Below are positions 1 through 7,906 of a stretch of 61,060 nt of DNA, one piece after another. Within the stretch, counting starts at the first letter, position 1. Each line of letters starts with the position of its first letter. The stretch covers positions 1-61,060 of the forward strand of contig NZ_CCRF01000062.1 of the NCBI RefSeq assembly GCF_000751775.1, given 5' to 3'. Source of the DNA: Caldibacillus thermoamylovorans (lineage in GTDB: Bacteria; Bacillota; Bacilli; Bacillales; Caldibacillaceae). The position numbers and the translations under genes were made by a program. The notes under the pieces were generated by a model that made no database searches, was not told the origin of the DNA, and worked only from the letters and a program-made list of their open reading frames with translations.

Positions 1-126
1 TCAAAAAAATTTTGCCAGCCGTTGTCAAAAAATAAAACAATTCATCGCAATAAAAGGGAAACAATGTTAAACTATAGTTAGATATGCTCCTTATCATATT
101 TCGTTCTATTTACGGGAGGACTTTAG

Positions 127-279
127 ATGAAATTTCTAAAATTAATACTTCTATTTTTCCTAGCAATTTTCCTTATTAAAATTATGTTTAAACTTGTTTT
201 CGGCATGATTTCTTTTCTATTTACAGCAGTGATATTCATCGTTTTCTTATATATTGGATGGCGGATTTTAAAAAGCTAA
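127..279 (+). CDS. Small hydrophobic membrane protein, 50 aa
   Basis: This 50-residue reading frame starts at an ATG placed 6 bases after a GGGAGGA ribosome binding site at 114-120. The product is almost wholly hydrophobic: a Lys-containing N-terminus, one or two membrane-spanning stretches rich in Leu, Ile and Phe, and a short basic tail (Trp-Arg near the end, then Lys-Ser). A good intrinsic terminator follows at 314-355 on the same strand, which supports a real transcribed gene. I do not recognise the family. It is likely an inner-membrane peptide of unknown role, convergent with the YolD/polymerase genes. Confidence 0.6.
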   Translation: MKFLKLILLFFLAIFLIKIMFKLVFGMISFLFTAVIFIVFLYIGWRILKS

Positions 280-313
280 ACGATATCTATTCTTTCAATG
301 GTTGCCTAGCATT

Positions 314-355
314 AAGGAGAATCGAGCACTTCCGTTGGCTCTTATCTCCTTTTTT
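314..355 (+). terminator. Intrinsic terminator of the small membrane protein gene
   Basis: An interrupted hairpin pairs AAGGAGA and GAGC with GCTC and TCTCCTT, and is followed by a run of T at 350-355. The T-run is on the plus side only, so it serves the small plus-strand gene rather than the minus-strand YolD gene. Confidence 0.65.
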
Positions 356-364
356 ATTAACAAG

Positions 365-697
365 TCATTCCATATATTCGATGGCAGTAATCGCCGCTAG
401 TGGGATGGAATGGACATCTCCTTCTTCATTTATCACTTGTATATCGTTTTGGAGGGTGTCAAAAGAGCGGATATTTCCGTTGATTGTCTTGTAGTGATGT
501 CCGACATAATATTGGATGGTCACCTTTCTATTCATTGCTTTGGCCACTTGAACCTTTTCATTAAATTCTTCTAATTGTTGTTCATCCAATTCCTTTGGTG
601 ATTCCCACAAATCCTCTTTTGCCCAATCACGCAACATTTTGACATGCTCCGGCAGCATCATTGCCGTCCATTTGATTCGTCCGCGATCGCGAATCAT
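365..697 (-). CDS. yqjX: YolD-like protein, partner of a Y-family polymerase
   Basis: The 110-residue protein begins Met-Ile-Arg-Asp-Arg-Gly-Arg-Ile-Lys-Trp, the usual opening of YolD-like proteins, followed by a conserved mid-region (RKVTIQYYVGHHY) and a C-terminal EGDVHSIPLAAITAIE segment. It lies directly downstream of a PolY2-type polymerase, and such pairs are common in Bacillaceae. I chose the ATG at 697 because AAAGGG lies 9 bases upstream and the family starts there. A longer frame from 784 is open and has its own weak GGAAAA site. Its role is inferred to be tied to UV or SOS mutagenesis; no catalytic motif is visible. Confidence 0.85.
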   Translation of the reverse strand: MIRDRGRIKWTAMMLPEHVKMLRDWAKEDLWESPKELDEQQLEEFNEKVQVAKAMNRKVTIQYYVGHHYKTINGNIRSFDTLQNDIQVINEEGDVHSIPLAAITAIEYME

Positions 698-804
698 CTT
701 GATCATCCCTTTCCGCATACGGTAGATTACTATAAATATGCTGAAAAGCAACTCTATCCGATCTTTAAAAATTAGCTGCCTCATCGTACATTTTCCAAAA
801 ATGA

Positions 805-2064
805 TTACGCTTTATGCCCGCCGACAAGTTTCGCCCTTCTCCGTGCCGTTCCCCCTTCCGTATAGGAAACTGCTCTAAGCAGGGAGGCAGAACCAAACCG
901 TTGACGAATTCTGTCCACGGTATAACCTAATTTCTTTTTCTTCCATAAATTTGGATCAAATAAATCGAGCTGAATGCTTTCATCCGGGACAATATTGGAC
1001 AGAGCGATGGAAATTTGCCGTACCGTTCGCCCGTCATAATGCTTGTTAAAAAGCTCCAAACAAACCCGGTACAGATCCATTGTCATATTGGTCGGTGATT
1101 CAACCGTTTTCGACCGATAAAATCCGCCGCCTAATTCTTCATGACTGTAACCAATACCAAGGCTGATTGTCCGTCCCGCATATTTTCCTGTCCGCGCCCG
1201 CCTTGCTACTTCTTCGCACATTTCTAAGATGACATGCTTGATTTCGGTTACGTTTTTATAATCGCGCAACAAAATTTGACTTTTGCCGAAACTGACTTGA
1301 CCGTCCATGATCGGCGCCCCGATTTCTGATAGATCGACTCCCCAGGCGTGGTAATAAAGCTGATTTCCCATAATGCCAAATTTCTTTTCTAATTTTTCCA
1401 AGTCATAATGAGCCAATTGCCCGACTGAAAAAATCCCCATATTATTTAATGTTTTTTCGAGACGGCTGCCAATTCCCCACATTTTTCTCAAGGGTGAGAC
1501 AGGCCATAACTTTTTTGGTATATCTTCATATGTCCAGTGGGCAATCCCGGATGTTTTCGCATCCAAATCCAGGGCCAGTTTTGCCATGAGCATATTGGGG
1601 CCGATTCCGATTGCACATGTAAGCTGGAATTCCCGCATCAAATCGTCTTTTATCTTCTCGGCAACCTGTCTGACTCCACCCCATAAATGTGCCGTTCCAT
1701 CAACCTTAATAAAACTCTCATCGACACTGTAAACATGAATGGCCTCTTTTGGCACATAACGATTGAACAGTCGAGTGATTTCTGTTGATACCCGCAAATA
1801 AGTCGCCATTTGCGGCTCAACAATTTCTATCCGCGGATCATTTGGCAATTCAAACAAGCGGGATCCTGTTTGAATCCCAAACTCTTTTTTCATCTGCGGG
1901 GAGGCAGCCAACACAACACTTCCTTCCCGTTGTTTATCACCGACAACGACCAAATAGCATTCGAGCGGATCAAGCCCATACATCACTGCTGAACAACTGG
2001 CATAAAAACTCTTAATATCAACACACAAAATATGTTGATGCGGCAAACGGCTATAATCCACCAT
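805..2064 (-). CDS. yqjW: Y-family DNA polymerase, PolY2/UvrX type
   Basis: This 419-residue translesion polymerase has the N-terminal metal-binding motif VDIKSFYASC near residue 16, the catalytic acidic motif SVDES near residue 115, helix-hairpin-helix segments, a little-finger domain, and a QLDLF clamp-binding motif near the C-terminus. An ATG follows a GGAGATGG site by about 8 bases. The YolD-like gene downstream and two LexA-like boxes upstream suggest an SOS-induced polymerase-YolD operon, as for B. subtilis yqjW-yqjX. It is distinct from the DinB-type polymerase at 19337-20584 and keeps all expected active-site residues. Confidence 0.93.
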   Translation of the reverse strand: MVDYSRLPHQHILCVDIKSFYASCSAVMYGLDPLECYLVVVGDKQREGSVVLAASPQMKKEFGIQTGSRLFELPNDPRIEIVEPQMATYLRVSTEITRLFNRYVPKEAIHVYSVDESFIKVDGTAHLWGGVRQVAEKIKDDLMREFQLTCAIGIGPNMLMAKLALDLDAKTSGIAHWTYEDIPKKLWPVSPLRKMWGIGSRLEKTLNNMGIFSVGQLAHYDLEKLEKKFGIMGNQLYYHAWGVDLSEIGAPIMDGQVSFGKSQILLRDYKNVTEIKHVILEMCEEVARRARTGKYAGRTISLGIGYSHEELGGGFYRSKTVESPTNMTMDLYRVCLELFNKHYDGRTVRQISIALSNIVPDESIQLDLFDPNLWKKKKLGYTVDRIRQRFGSASLLRAVSYTEGGTARRRAKLVGGHKA

Positions 2065-2098
2065 TTTACCATCTCCTTCAAAACCCGGGGCACAATTG

Positions 2099-2112
2099 CA
2101 AACGTATGTTTG
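2099..2112 (-). promoter_or_regulatory. LexA-like SOS box 1
   Basis: CAAACGTATGTTTG is a perfect 14-bp palindrome that fits the Bacillus SOS box (CGAAC-N4-GTTCG) except for one symmetric substitution in each half. It lies about 35 bp before the polymerase start, downstream of the predicted -10 element. Confidence 0.65.
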
Positions 2113-2129
2113 AAATAAGTATATGCATC

Positions 2130-2158
2130 ATTTTATAAGAATATAAGTTCGTTTTCAA
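2130..2158 (-). promoter_or_regulatory. Sigma-A promoter of the PolY2-YolD operon
   Basis: On the minus strand TTGAAA (2153-2158) and TAAAAT (2130-2135) are separated by exactly 17 bp. The start of transcription would fall near 2123, just before the perfect palindrome at 2099-2112. Confidence 0.65.
2138..2151 (-). promoter_or_regulatory. LexA-like SOS box 2
   Basis: CGAACTTATATTCT (minus strand) matches the left half of the Bacillus SOS box fully and most of the right half. It sits in the spacer between the -35 and -10 elements, where a bound repressor would block RNA polymerase. Confidence 0.5.
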
Positions 2159-2317
2159 TAACAATTTTTTCCAATATCCTCATTGGCAAACTAATATTAA
2201 GACAAGCGTTTGCAGGGTATTGGATGGGCGAGCAGGTTTGTGAAAAGATAGAAAAAAGAGTGTACATAACAAGAGAAATCTACCCTGACTTTTGCCAAAC
2301 AAATGGCCAAGAAAAGT

Positions 2318-2349
2318 AAAAAAAGCCGGACCCATTCATGGACCCAGCC
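2318..2349 (-). terminator. Intrinsic terminator downstream of the dus gene
   Basis: Read on the minus strand, GGGTCCAT and ATGGGTCC pair around a GA turn with two wobble pairs. The stem extends through GGC and is followed by TTTTTTT. It lies about 110 bases past the dus stop. The rest of the 2160-2458 gap shows no convincing gene. Confidence 0.65.
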
Positions 2350-2458
2350 TTAGTTTGTACTTCTATTAAATTAGGGCGGATAGTAATCCGGATGCAGCAT
2401 TTTTTTCCTGATCTGCCCCGGGCTACTGTCGGCTCGTCTTTGCCCCCCACGTCACGTT

Positions 2459-3433
2459 TTACTGAAACAATGGAACTCTTTCTTCCCAGGCATTAAGCAA
2501 TGCGCGGACTTCCTCGGTAGATTTTGTGTTCATCAATTGATTTCTCAATTCACCGGCACCATTAAACCCTTTGACATAAATCTTAAAAAAGCGATGAAGA
2601 GGTTTGAAAGAACGCGGTTCTAATTCCGAGTATTTATCAAAGAGATCCAAATGCAACCTTAACAGATCCAACAATTCCTTACTGCTATGTTCTTTCGGCT
2701 CTTTTTCAAAAGCAAATGGGTTTTTAAAAACACCGCGGCCAATCATAACTCCGTCAACACCATATTGACCGGCAAGCTTCAAACCGGTTTGCCGGTCGGG
2801 AATATCCCCGTTGATTGTCAAAAGTGTGTCTGGTGCCACCTCATCACGAAGTTTCTTAATCTCCGGAATCAGTTCCCAATGGGCATCTACTTTGCTCATT
2901 TCCTTTCTTGTACGCAGATGAATAGAAAGATTCACAATGTCTTGTTTCAATACATGTGTCAGCCAGTCCCGCCACTCGTCCACATCAGTGTAGCCAAGCC
3001 TTGTCTTTACACTTACAGGTAATCCTCCTGCTTTTGCGGCTTGGATGATATCACTAGCGACTTCCGGACGCCGGATCAGACCGCTTCCTTTCCCTTTGGA
3101 CGCCACATTTGGTACCGGACAGCCCATATTAATATCCACACCACTAAACCCAAGTTTTGCCACGCCGATACTCGTTTGCCGAAAATATTCGGGCCTATCC
3201 CCCCATATATGGGCCACAATCGGCTGTTCATCTTCTGTAAATGTCAAGCGCCCGCGCACACTCATGATTCCATCAGGGTGACAAAAACTTTCCGTGTTGG
3301 TAAACTCTGTAAAAAACACATCCGGTCTGGCGGCAATACTTATGACATGACGAAAAACAACATCCGTCACATCTTCCATTGGTGCAAGTATAAAAAATGG
3401 CCGTGGTAGTTCACGCCAAAAGTTATTTTTCAT
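2459..3433 (-). CDS. dus: tRNA-dihydrouridine synthase
   Basis: This 324-residue FMN-dependent enzyme of the Dus family reduces specific uridines in the D-loop of tRNAs using NADPH. The TIM-barrel start APMEDVTD, the catalytic-cysteine motif DINMGCP near residue 105, the substrate/flavin Lys region SVKTRLG, and the phosphate-binding segments INGDI and DGVMIGRG are all visible. The RNA-binding helical domain follows from about residue 245. It is monocistronic, with a terminator downstream. A 5-codon out-of-frame ATG reading frame overlaps the start region. Which Dus subclass it belongs to is not clear from the sequence alone. Confidence 0.9.
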   Translation of the reverse strand: MKNNFWRELPRPFFILAPMEDVTDVVFRHVISIAARPDVFFTEFTNTESFCHPDGIMSVRGRLTFTEDEQPIVAHIWGDRPEYFRQTSIGVAKLGFSGVDINMGCPVPNVASKGKGSGLIRRPEVASDIIQAAKAGGLPVSVKTRLGYTDVDEWRDWLTHVLKQDIVNLSIHLRTRKEMSKVDAHWELIPEIKKLRDEVAPDTLLTINGDIPDRQTGLKLAGQYGVDGVMIGRGVFKNPFAFEKEPKEHSSKELLDLLRLHLDLFDKYSELEPRSFKPLHRFFKIYVKGFNGAGELRNQLMNTKSTEEVRALLNAWEERVPLFQ

Positions 3434-3760
3434 TTTTCATTTCACATCCTAACATATGAAATAACAGGTCAAACATTTATTTCAAATAAAAAACAAAAAT
3501 ATGCCTTTTACACTTATATCATGCTTCTGCCCTTTTTATCAAACGATAGTATATTTTGAACATTTCCATTTAAAATTGAGTTTATCTTGAATGCGAGTAT
3601 ACGGCTTTCTGCTTCGATTTTTGCATCACAGAGAGTATTCTATAGATAAGACAAACTTGAAAAGTATGACTAACAGGTTAATCTTCTCAATATGGCATTA
3701 AACCATTATAAATTCTTTTAATGAGAAATATCGGATACTTACAGAGCACGATGAAGAATG
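3434..3760. other. Intergenic gap without a recognisable gene
   Basis: This AT-rich stretch separates the dus start from the Rrf2 gene terminator. I see no reading frame with a ribosome binding site and no strong repeat. It should hold the dus promoter, but no near-consensus pair stood out. Confidence 0.5.
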
Positions 3761-3792
3761 AAAAAAGACATTCGATTTGGAATGTCTTTTTA
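3761..3792 (-). terminator. Intrinsic terminator of the Rrf2 gene
   Basis: AAAAAGACATTC and GAATGTCTTTTT form a near-perfect stem around a small loop. On the minus strand it ends in a T-run. The stem overlaps the stop codon of the regulator gene. Confidence 0.75.
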
Positions 3793-4227
3793 ACAAATAA
3801 TGTTCTCTTTTTTGGAAATATCTTTTACCACATCTTCCAATGTCACGTTCTCTAAAACTTTCTCCATTGCGATCTGGGATGCTTCAAATATCGGTTCAAT
3901 TGTATCTTGAATATTTCTTCCCACAGGACATTTCGGATTAGGATTCTGATGGATGCTAAATAACGCCCTGTCCTGGACAACATTCACCGCCTTATAAACA
4001 TCAAGCAGTGTAATGTCGGACAGGTCTTTTGCCAGTTTTGCCCCCGCTTTTCCCGGATGCACTTCTACTAAACCGGATTTTTTCAACATTCCCATGATTT
4101 TCCGGATGACAACAGGATTTGTATTGACACTCTCGGCTAAAAATTCGGAAGAACTCACGCCATCTTTATTCATTTCAATTAAAACCAATATATGAATCCC
4201 GACAGCAAAACGGCTGCTGATTGACAT
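3790..4227 (-). CDS. ywnA: Rrf2-family transcriptional regulator, YwnA-like
   Basis: The 145-residue protein opens ISSRFAVGIHILVLIEM, has a winged helix-turn-helix with the SVNTNPVVIRKIM recognition segment near residues 30-45, and the NPNPKCPVG signature with its single Cys near residue 100. This closely matches B. subtilis YwnA. The ATG at 4227 has GAGGAG about 10 bases upstream; an ATG at 4254 lies inside the operator and has no such site. It is divergent from the YwnB-like gene, and the shared intergenic region carries two matching palindromes, so it probably represses both genes. It lacks the three-Cys cluster of iron-sulfur IscR proteins. Confidence 0.9.
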   Translation of the reverse strand: MSISSRFAVGIHILVLIEMNKDGVSSSEFLAESVNTNPVVIRKIMGMLKKSGLVEVHPGKAGAKLAKDLSDITLLDVYKAVNVVQDRALFSIHQNPNPKCPVGRNIQDTIEPIFEASQIAMEKVLENVTLEDVVKDISKKENIIC

Positions 4228-4244
4228 TTTAGTCACTCTCCTCA

Positions 4245-4263
4245 TGTAATTCATATGATTACA
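4245..4263. promoter_or_regulatory. Rrf2 operator A
   Basis: TGTAAT-N7-ATTACA spans 19 bp just upstream of the ribosome binding site of the Rrf2 regulator gene, where binding could block its transcription. The half-sites and spacing match operator B exactly. Confidence 0.65.
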
Positions 4264-4297
4264 AGTATAGTATAACTTAAATCAAAAATAAATAGCA

Positions 4298-4326
4298 TTG
4301 ACATTTTCATCACTTGTAATTATAAT
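4298..4326 (+). promoter_or_regulatory. Promoter of the YwnB-like gene
   Basis: A consensus TTGACA at 4298-4303 and a consensus TATAAT at 4321-4326 are separated by exactly 17 bp. This is among the best sigma-A promoters in the window. Operator B covers its -10 element. Confidence 0.85.
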
Positions 4327-4333
4327 GATTACA
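4315..4333. promoter_or_regulatory. Rrf2 operator B
   Basis: TGTAAT-N7-ATTACA overlaps the -10 element of the promoter for the reductase gene. With operator A it gives two identical half-site pairs 70 bp apart, as expected for a local repressor controlling both divergent genes. Confidence 0.65.
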
Positions 4334-4372
4334 TGTAACAAAACAAATTACATATCTTAGGAGGAATGCCAT

Positions 4373-5014
4373 ATGAAAATTGGAATCATTGGTGCCAGCG
4401 GAAAAGCAGGCAGCCTTATTCTTCAGGAGGCTGTTGAAAGAGGCCATGAAGTGACAGCAATTGTCCGGGATGCCTCGAAAATTCAAAACAAACAGGTTCA
4501 TGTGGTTGAAAAAAATATTTTCGATATCAAATCCGAAGATCTTCAAAAATATGATGTTGTCGTTAATGCATTTGGTGCTGCTCCCGGTCAGGAACATCAA
4601 CATGTGGAAGCCGGCCGGGTTTTAATCGAAGCTTTAAAGGCAGCTCCCAACACACGCCTTATCGTTGTTGGCGGTGCCGGCAGCCTATTTACGGATGAAT
4701 CAAAAACCGTTCGTGTCATGGATACACCTGATTTTCCCGCTGCATTCCTGCCAACTGCGAAAAACCAGGGGCAGAATTTAGAAGATCTGCAGCATTCCAC
4801 CGGTATCCAATGGACATTTGTAAGTCCAGCCGGGTTCTTTGATCCGGCAGGTAAACGAACCGGCTCCTACAAAAAAGGCGGAGATGTACTTACTTTGAAT
4901 TCAAAAGGGGAGAGTTACATCAGCTATGCAGATTTCGCGATTGCGATCCTAGATGAAATTGAAAATCCACAGCACAAAAACGAACGTTTTTCTGTTGTCG
5001 GCGAAGCGGAATAA
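4373..5014 (+). CDS. ywnB: NAD(P)-binding Rossmann-fold reductase, YwnB-like
   Basis: This 213-residue atypical short-chain dehydrogenase begins with the dinucleotide-binding signature KIGIIGASGKAG, followed by EAVERGHEVTAIVRD and the cofactor-binding turn YDVVVNAFGA. It matches the NAD(P)H-binding family that includes YwnB. A TAGGAGG ribosome binding site precedes the ATG. It is divergent from its probable Rrf2 repressor and driven by a strong promoter that overlaps an operator. The substrate is unknown. The Rrf2 partnership hints at induction by a reactive small molecule, but that is inference. Confidence 0.85.
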   Translation: MKIGIIGASGKAGSLILQEAVERGHEVTAIVRDASKIQNKQVHVVEKNIFDIKSEDLQKYDVVVNAFGAAPGQEHQHVEAGRVLIEALKAAPNTRLIVVGGAGSLFTDESKTVRVMDTPDFPAAFLPTAKNQGQNLEDLQHSTGIQWTFVSPAGFFDPAGKRTGSYKKGGDVLTLNSKGESYISYADFAIAILDEIENPQHKNERFSVVGEAE

Positions 5015-5034
5015 CAGCAGCAGTCAGAAGAAAA

Positions 5035-5066
5035 CCAACCTTTCAAAGCGAAAGGCTGGTTTTTTC
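5035..5066 (+). terminator. Intrinsic terminator of the YwnB-like gene
   Basis: CCAACCTTTC pairs with GAAAGGCTGG with one mismatch and is followed by six T, shortly after the stop codon. Confidence 0.8.
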
Positions 5067-5097
5067 CAACTTTTTTCGTGTAATTTGCTTATGTTGC

Positions 5098-5280
5098 TTA
5101 TGAAAATTTTAGTTTTCCTGAGCGGATGTCATCGACCATTGTTGAATACGGTGCCTCTAAAATGACTTTTTCGTTATTCATCCCTTCATTCTGGATATAA
5201 GTTATATCCGCGAATTCAGGAACCACATATTTCGGGTAAGTTTCCTATTTTTCGCGGGATTCTTCCATTGGTAATGATAA
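5098..5280 (-). pseudogene. Possible gene remnant, C-terminal end of an unidentified protein
   Basis: On the minus strand a 48-codon open segment ends at 5098 and reads like real protein ([18 protein letters not shown], then a stretch ending [11 protein letters not shown]). It has no start or ribosome binding site. In the same frame an amber stop at 5245-5247 separates it from a further protein-like stretch containing MEESREK. The likely explanation is the decayed 3' end of a gene between the reductase and hisC. I could not assign a family, and a chance open frame is possible. Confidence 0.3.
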
Positions 5281-5344
5281 ACAGGCAGTAGCGGGAGCTT
5301 ATAAGTCGAATTTAAAGCACTCACGGACAGCCTCTTTTACCAAC

Positions 5345-5378
5345 AAAAAATTTGAGTTCAGTTAGCTTGGTGAACACT
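5345..5378 (-). terminator. Probable terminator of the his operon
   Basis: On the minus strand AGTGTTCA pairs with TGAACT with a bulged G, followed by CAAATTTTTTG. It lies about 20 bases past the hisC stop. The stem is short, so strength is uncertain. Confidence 0.5.
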
Positions 5379-5398
5379 TAATCCCTTTGCACCATCCG

Positions 5399-6463
5399 TT
5401 AGGACAATATACCTGTCGCCAATTCCTCCATCAGACGATTCATCTCTTCATCCGTGCCAATTGTCACGCGCAAAAACTGATCAATTCGCGATTTATTGAA
5501 GTAACGTACATAAATCCCTTTCTCTTTCAACGTTTCAAAGATTTGTTTCGCATCTACCCGTCCATGTTTCATAAAAAGGAAATTCGCCTGTGAATCTAGT
5601 ACCGTGAAATTCAATTGCCTCAGCTCGCCGATTACACGATGACGAGTTTCTATAATTTTTGACCGCGTTTCTTCAAAATATGCTGTATCTTCAATGGCCG
5701 CTTTCGCCCCGACCAATGCCAGGCGATCCAATGTATAAGAATTAAATGAATTTTTAATCCGGTTCAGTCCCTCAATTAATTGCTCGTTACCGAATGCAAA
5801 GCCGACACGGAGGCCCGCAAGTGATCGGGATTTCGATAATGTTTGGATAACAAGCAAATTTTCATAACGTCGGGTTAAAGGCACAGCAGACTCTCCGCCA
5901 AAATCAATATACGCTTCATCAACCATAACCACTTTGTCAGGATTGTTTTGCAAGATTTTTTCTATTTGTTCCAACCCTAAACCAATACTTGTCGGCGCAT
6001 TCGGATTGGGAAAAATGACGCCGCCTTCCGCATGAAAAAATTGCTCAACCGGAATCGTGAAATCTTCATTCAATGGTACTTCTTTATAGTCAAGACGATA
6101 CAAATTTGCATAGACCGGATAAAAACTGTATGTGATATCCGGAAACAAAATTTGCTCGCCCTGATTGAAGAAAGCCAAAAAGGAAAAGGCAAGCACTTCA
6201 TCGGAGCCGTTACCGATAAACACCTGACTTTTTGCCACGTCGTATGCCTTTGCAATTGCTTCACATAACTCATCAGCAGTCGGATCGGGATACAAGCGCA
6301 GATTTCCATCGACCGCTCCTTTTAACGCTGCCAAAACTTTCGGCGACGGGGGATACGGATTTTCGTTTGTATTTAATTTAATCATATTTTTCACTTTTGG
6401 TTGTTCACCCGGCACATAAGGTTCCGTCAGCCGGGTTACCTCGCTCCAAAATTTACTCAACAC
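5399..6463 (-). CDS. hisC: Histidinol-phosphate aminotransferase
   Basis: This 354-residue PLP enzyme converts imidazole-acetol phosphate and glutamate to histidinol phosphate. The family start LNTNENPYPPSP, the GNGSDE turn, the VDEAYIDF cofactor segment, and the PLP-lysine motif TLSKSRSLAGLRVGFA near residue 210 are present. It is the last gene of the his operon here, whereas in B. subtilis hisC lies with trp genes. The start is GTG at 6463 or the next codon TTG at 6460, both behind AAGGGGG. It may also serve phenylalanine and tyrosine synthesis, as in B. subtilis. Confidence 0.95.
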   Translation of the reverse strand: MLSKFWSEVTRLTEPYVPGEQPKVKNMIKLNTNENPYPPSPKVLAALKGAVDGNLRLYPDPTADELCEAIAKAYDVAKSQVFIGNGSDEVLAFSFLAFFNQGEQILFPDITYSFYPVYANLYRLDYKEVPLNEDFTIPVEQFFHAEGGVIFPNPNAPTSIGLGLEQIEKILQNNPDKVVMVDEAYIDFGGESAVPLTRRYENLLVIQTLSKSRSLAGLRVGFAFGNEQLIEGLNRIKNSFNSYTLDRLALVGAKAAIEDTAYFEETRSKIIETRHRVIGELRQLNFTVLDSQANFLFMKHGRVDAKQIFETLKEKGIYVRYFNKSRIDQFLRVTIGTDEEMNRLMEELATGILS

Positions 6464-6477
6464 AAGTCCCCCTTCCC

Positions 6478-7143
6478 TTACATCGGCAAAATTTTGTCTT
6501 TACCCTTTTGTTGCTTTTTCGTCATCCGTTTCATTAGTTCCTTTTTCAATTCTTCTATTCGAATATCCTTTTCAATCATTAACACTAACGAATGATAGAT
6601 GAGGTCGGCTAATTCAAAAATCAATTCTTCACGGTCCGGATTTTTCGCGCCTATAATCACTTCGGTTGTCTCCTCACCGATTTTCTTTAAAATCTTATCC
6701 AACCCTTTTTCAAATAAGTAGTTCGTATAAGAACCTTCAACCGGATTTAATTTACGGTCTTGCAAAAATTGGTATAGCTCCGTAACGATTTCCCGGTTGT
6801 AGTCTGCAAATGGATCTTGTGAGTAAACTTCATTATGAAAACAGCTGGCCTCTCCGGTATGACAGGCAACACCAAGTTGTTCTACTTCTACTAAAACCGC
6901 ATCTCCATCACAATCATAGGACATTCTTTTAACTTGTTGAAAATGACCGGATGTTGCACCTTTATTCCAAAGTTCGTTTCGACTGCGGCTATAAAACCAA
7001 GTGGTCCCTGTCTCCAATGTTTTTTCCAATGATTGTTTATTCATATAAGCAAGCATAAGTACTTTTCCGCTGTAGCAATCTTGAACAATTGCGGGAACAA
7101 GCCCTTTTTCATCAAATTTGATTTGATCGGTACTAAATTCCAT
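6478..7143 (-). CDS. hisIE: Bifunctional phosphoribosyl-AMP cyclohydrolase / phosphoribosyl-ATP pyrophosphatase
   Basis: The 221-residue fusion catalyses steps 2 and 3 of histidine synthesis. The N-terminal HisI domain (about 1-115) shows the [19 protein letters not shown] motif and the zinc/magnesium residues in YDCDGDAVL and [12 protein letters not shown]. The C-terminal HisE domain (about 125-210) has [15 protein letters not shown] and ELADLIYH. The ATG at 7143 follows a TAGGAG site by 8 bases and comes one base after the hisF stop, so the two are translationally coupled. A longer frame into hisF is not supported. Confidence 0.95.
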   Translation of the reverse strand: MEFSTDQIKFDEKGLVPAIVQDCYSGKVLMLAYMNKQSLEKTLETGTTWFYSRSRNELWNKGATSGHFQQVKRMSYDCDGDAVLVEVEQLGVACHTGEASCFHNEVYSQDPFADYNREIVTELYQFLQDRKLNPVEGSYTNYLFEKGLDKILKKIGEETTEVIIGAKNPDREELIFELADLIYHSLVLMIEKDIRIEELKKELMKRMTKKQQKGKDKILPM

Positions 7144-7144
7144 C

Positions 7145-7906
7145 TTAAACGCTCCTAACTTCGACGTTATTTTCACGTAAATATTGTTTCAATTGTTTTA
7201 TATCAATTTCACCAAAGTGAAACACGGAGGCAGCCAAAGCGGCATCTGCCTTCCCCTTTGTAAATACTTCGAGGAAATGTTCCATCGTACCTGCCCCGCC
7301 GGAAGCTACGACCGGAATGTTTACCCGACCGGCAATTTCAGCGGTTATGTCCAAACTGTAACCGGTCTTCACACCATCTGTATCAATGGCATTTAGCACA
7401 ATTTCCCCGGCGCCGAGCCGCTCACCTTCTAAAGCCCATTCAACCGCATCCATTCCGGTGTCGATGCGGCCACCATTGATAAAGACTGTCCATTTTCCGT
7501 CGTCACGTTTTTTTGCATCAATCGAAAGCACGACACATTGGCTGCCGAACTTTTCAGCCGCTTCACGAATCAAATCCGGATTTTTTACCGCCGCACTGTT
7601 GACCGATACTTTATCGGCCCCGGCTTTCAATACTTTACGGAAATCCTCAATCGTCCGAATCCCGCCGCCAACGGTAAACGGGATATGCACTTGTTCAGCC
7701 GTTTTTTCAACGACATCGATAAAAATATCCCGTTCTTCATTGGACGCCGTAATATCATAGAATACTAGTTCATCGGCGCCGAGCTCACTATACTTTTCGG
7801 CAAGCAGAACCGGGTCATCGACATCCATAATATTTTGGAATTTTGCCCCTTTCACGACACGACCTGCCCGGACATCTAAACAAGGGATAATTCGTTTTGC
7901 TAACAT
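7145..7906 (-). CDS. hisF: Imidazole glycerol phosphate synthase, cyclase subunit
   Basis: This 253-residue TIM-barrel subunit joins the ammonia made by HisH to PRFAR, giving imidazole glycerol phosphate and AICAR. Both conserved phosphate-binding halves are visible, with the catalytic Asp in [14 protein letters not shown] near residue 11 and the second in VVLSIDAKK near residue 130, plus the GGGIRT and ASGGAG loops. It overlaps the end of hisA by 7 bases. Confidence 0.97.
   Translation of the reverse strand: MLAKRIIPCLDVRAGRVVKGAKFQNIMDVDDPVLLAEKYSELGADELVFYDITASNEERDIFIDVVEKTAEQVHIPFTVGGGIRTIEDFRKVLKAGADKVSVNSAAVKNPDLIREAAEKFGSQCVVLSIDAKKRDDGKWTVFINGGRIDTGMDAVEWALEGERLGAGEIVLNAIDTDGVKTGYSLDITAEIAGRVNIPVVASGGAGTMEHFLEVFTKGKADAALAASVFHFGEIDIKQLKQYLRENNVEVRSV

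Noticed and set aside
3421-3440. Five-codon leader frame (MKNEK) overlapping the dus start
   Set aside because: It is too short and AT-rich to separate from chance.
7386-7760. Long plus-strand reading frame (about 124 codons)
   Set aside because: It is opposite hisF, whose sequence is fully conserved, and shows no start signal.
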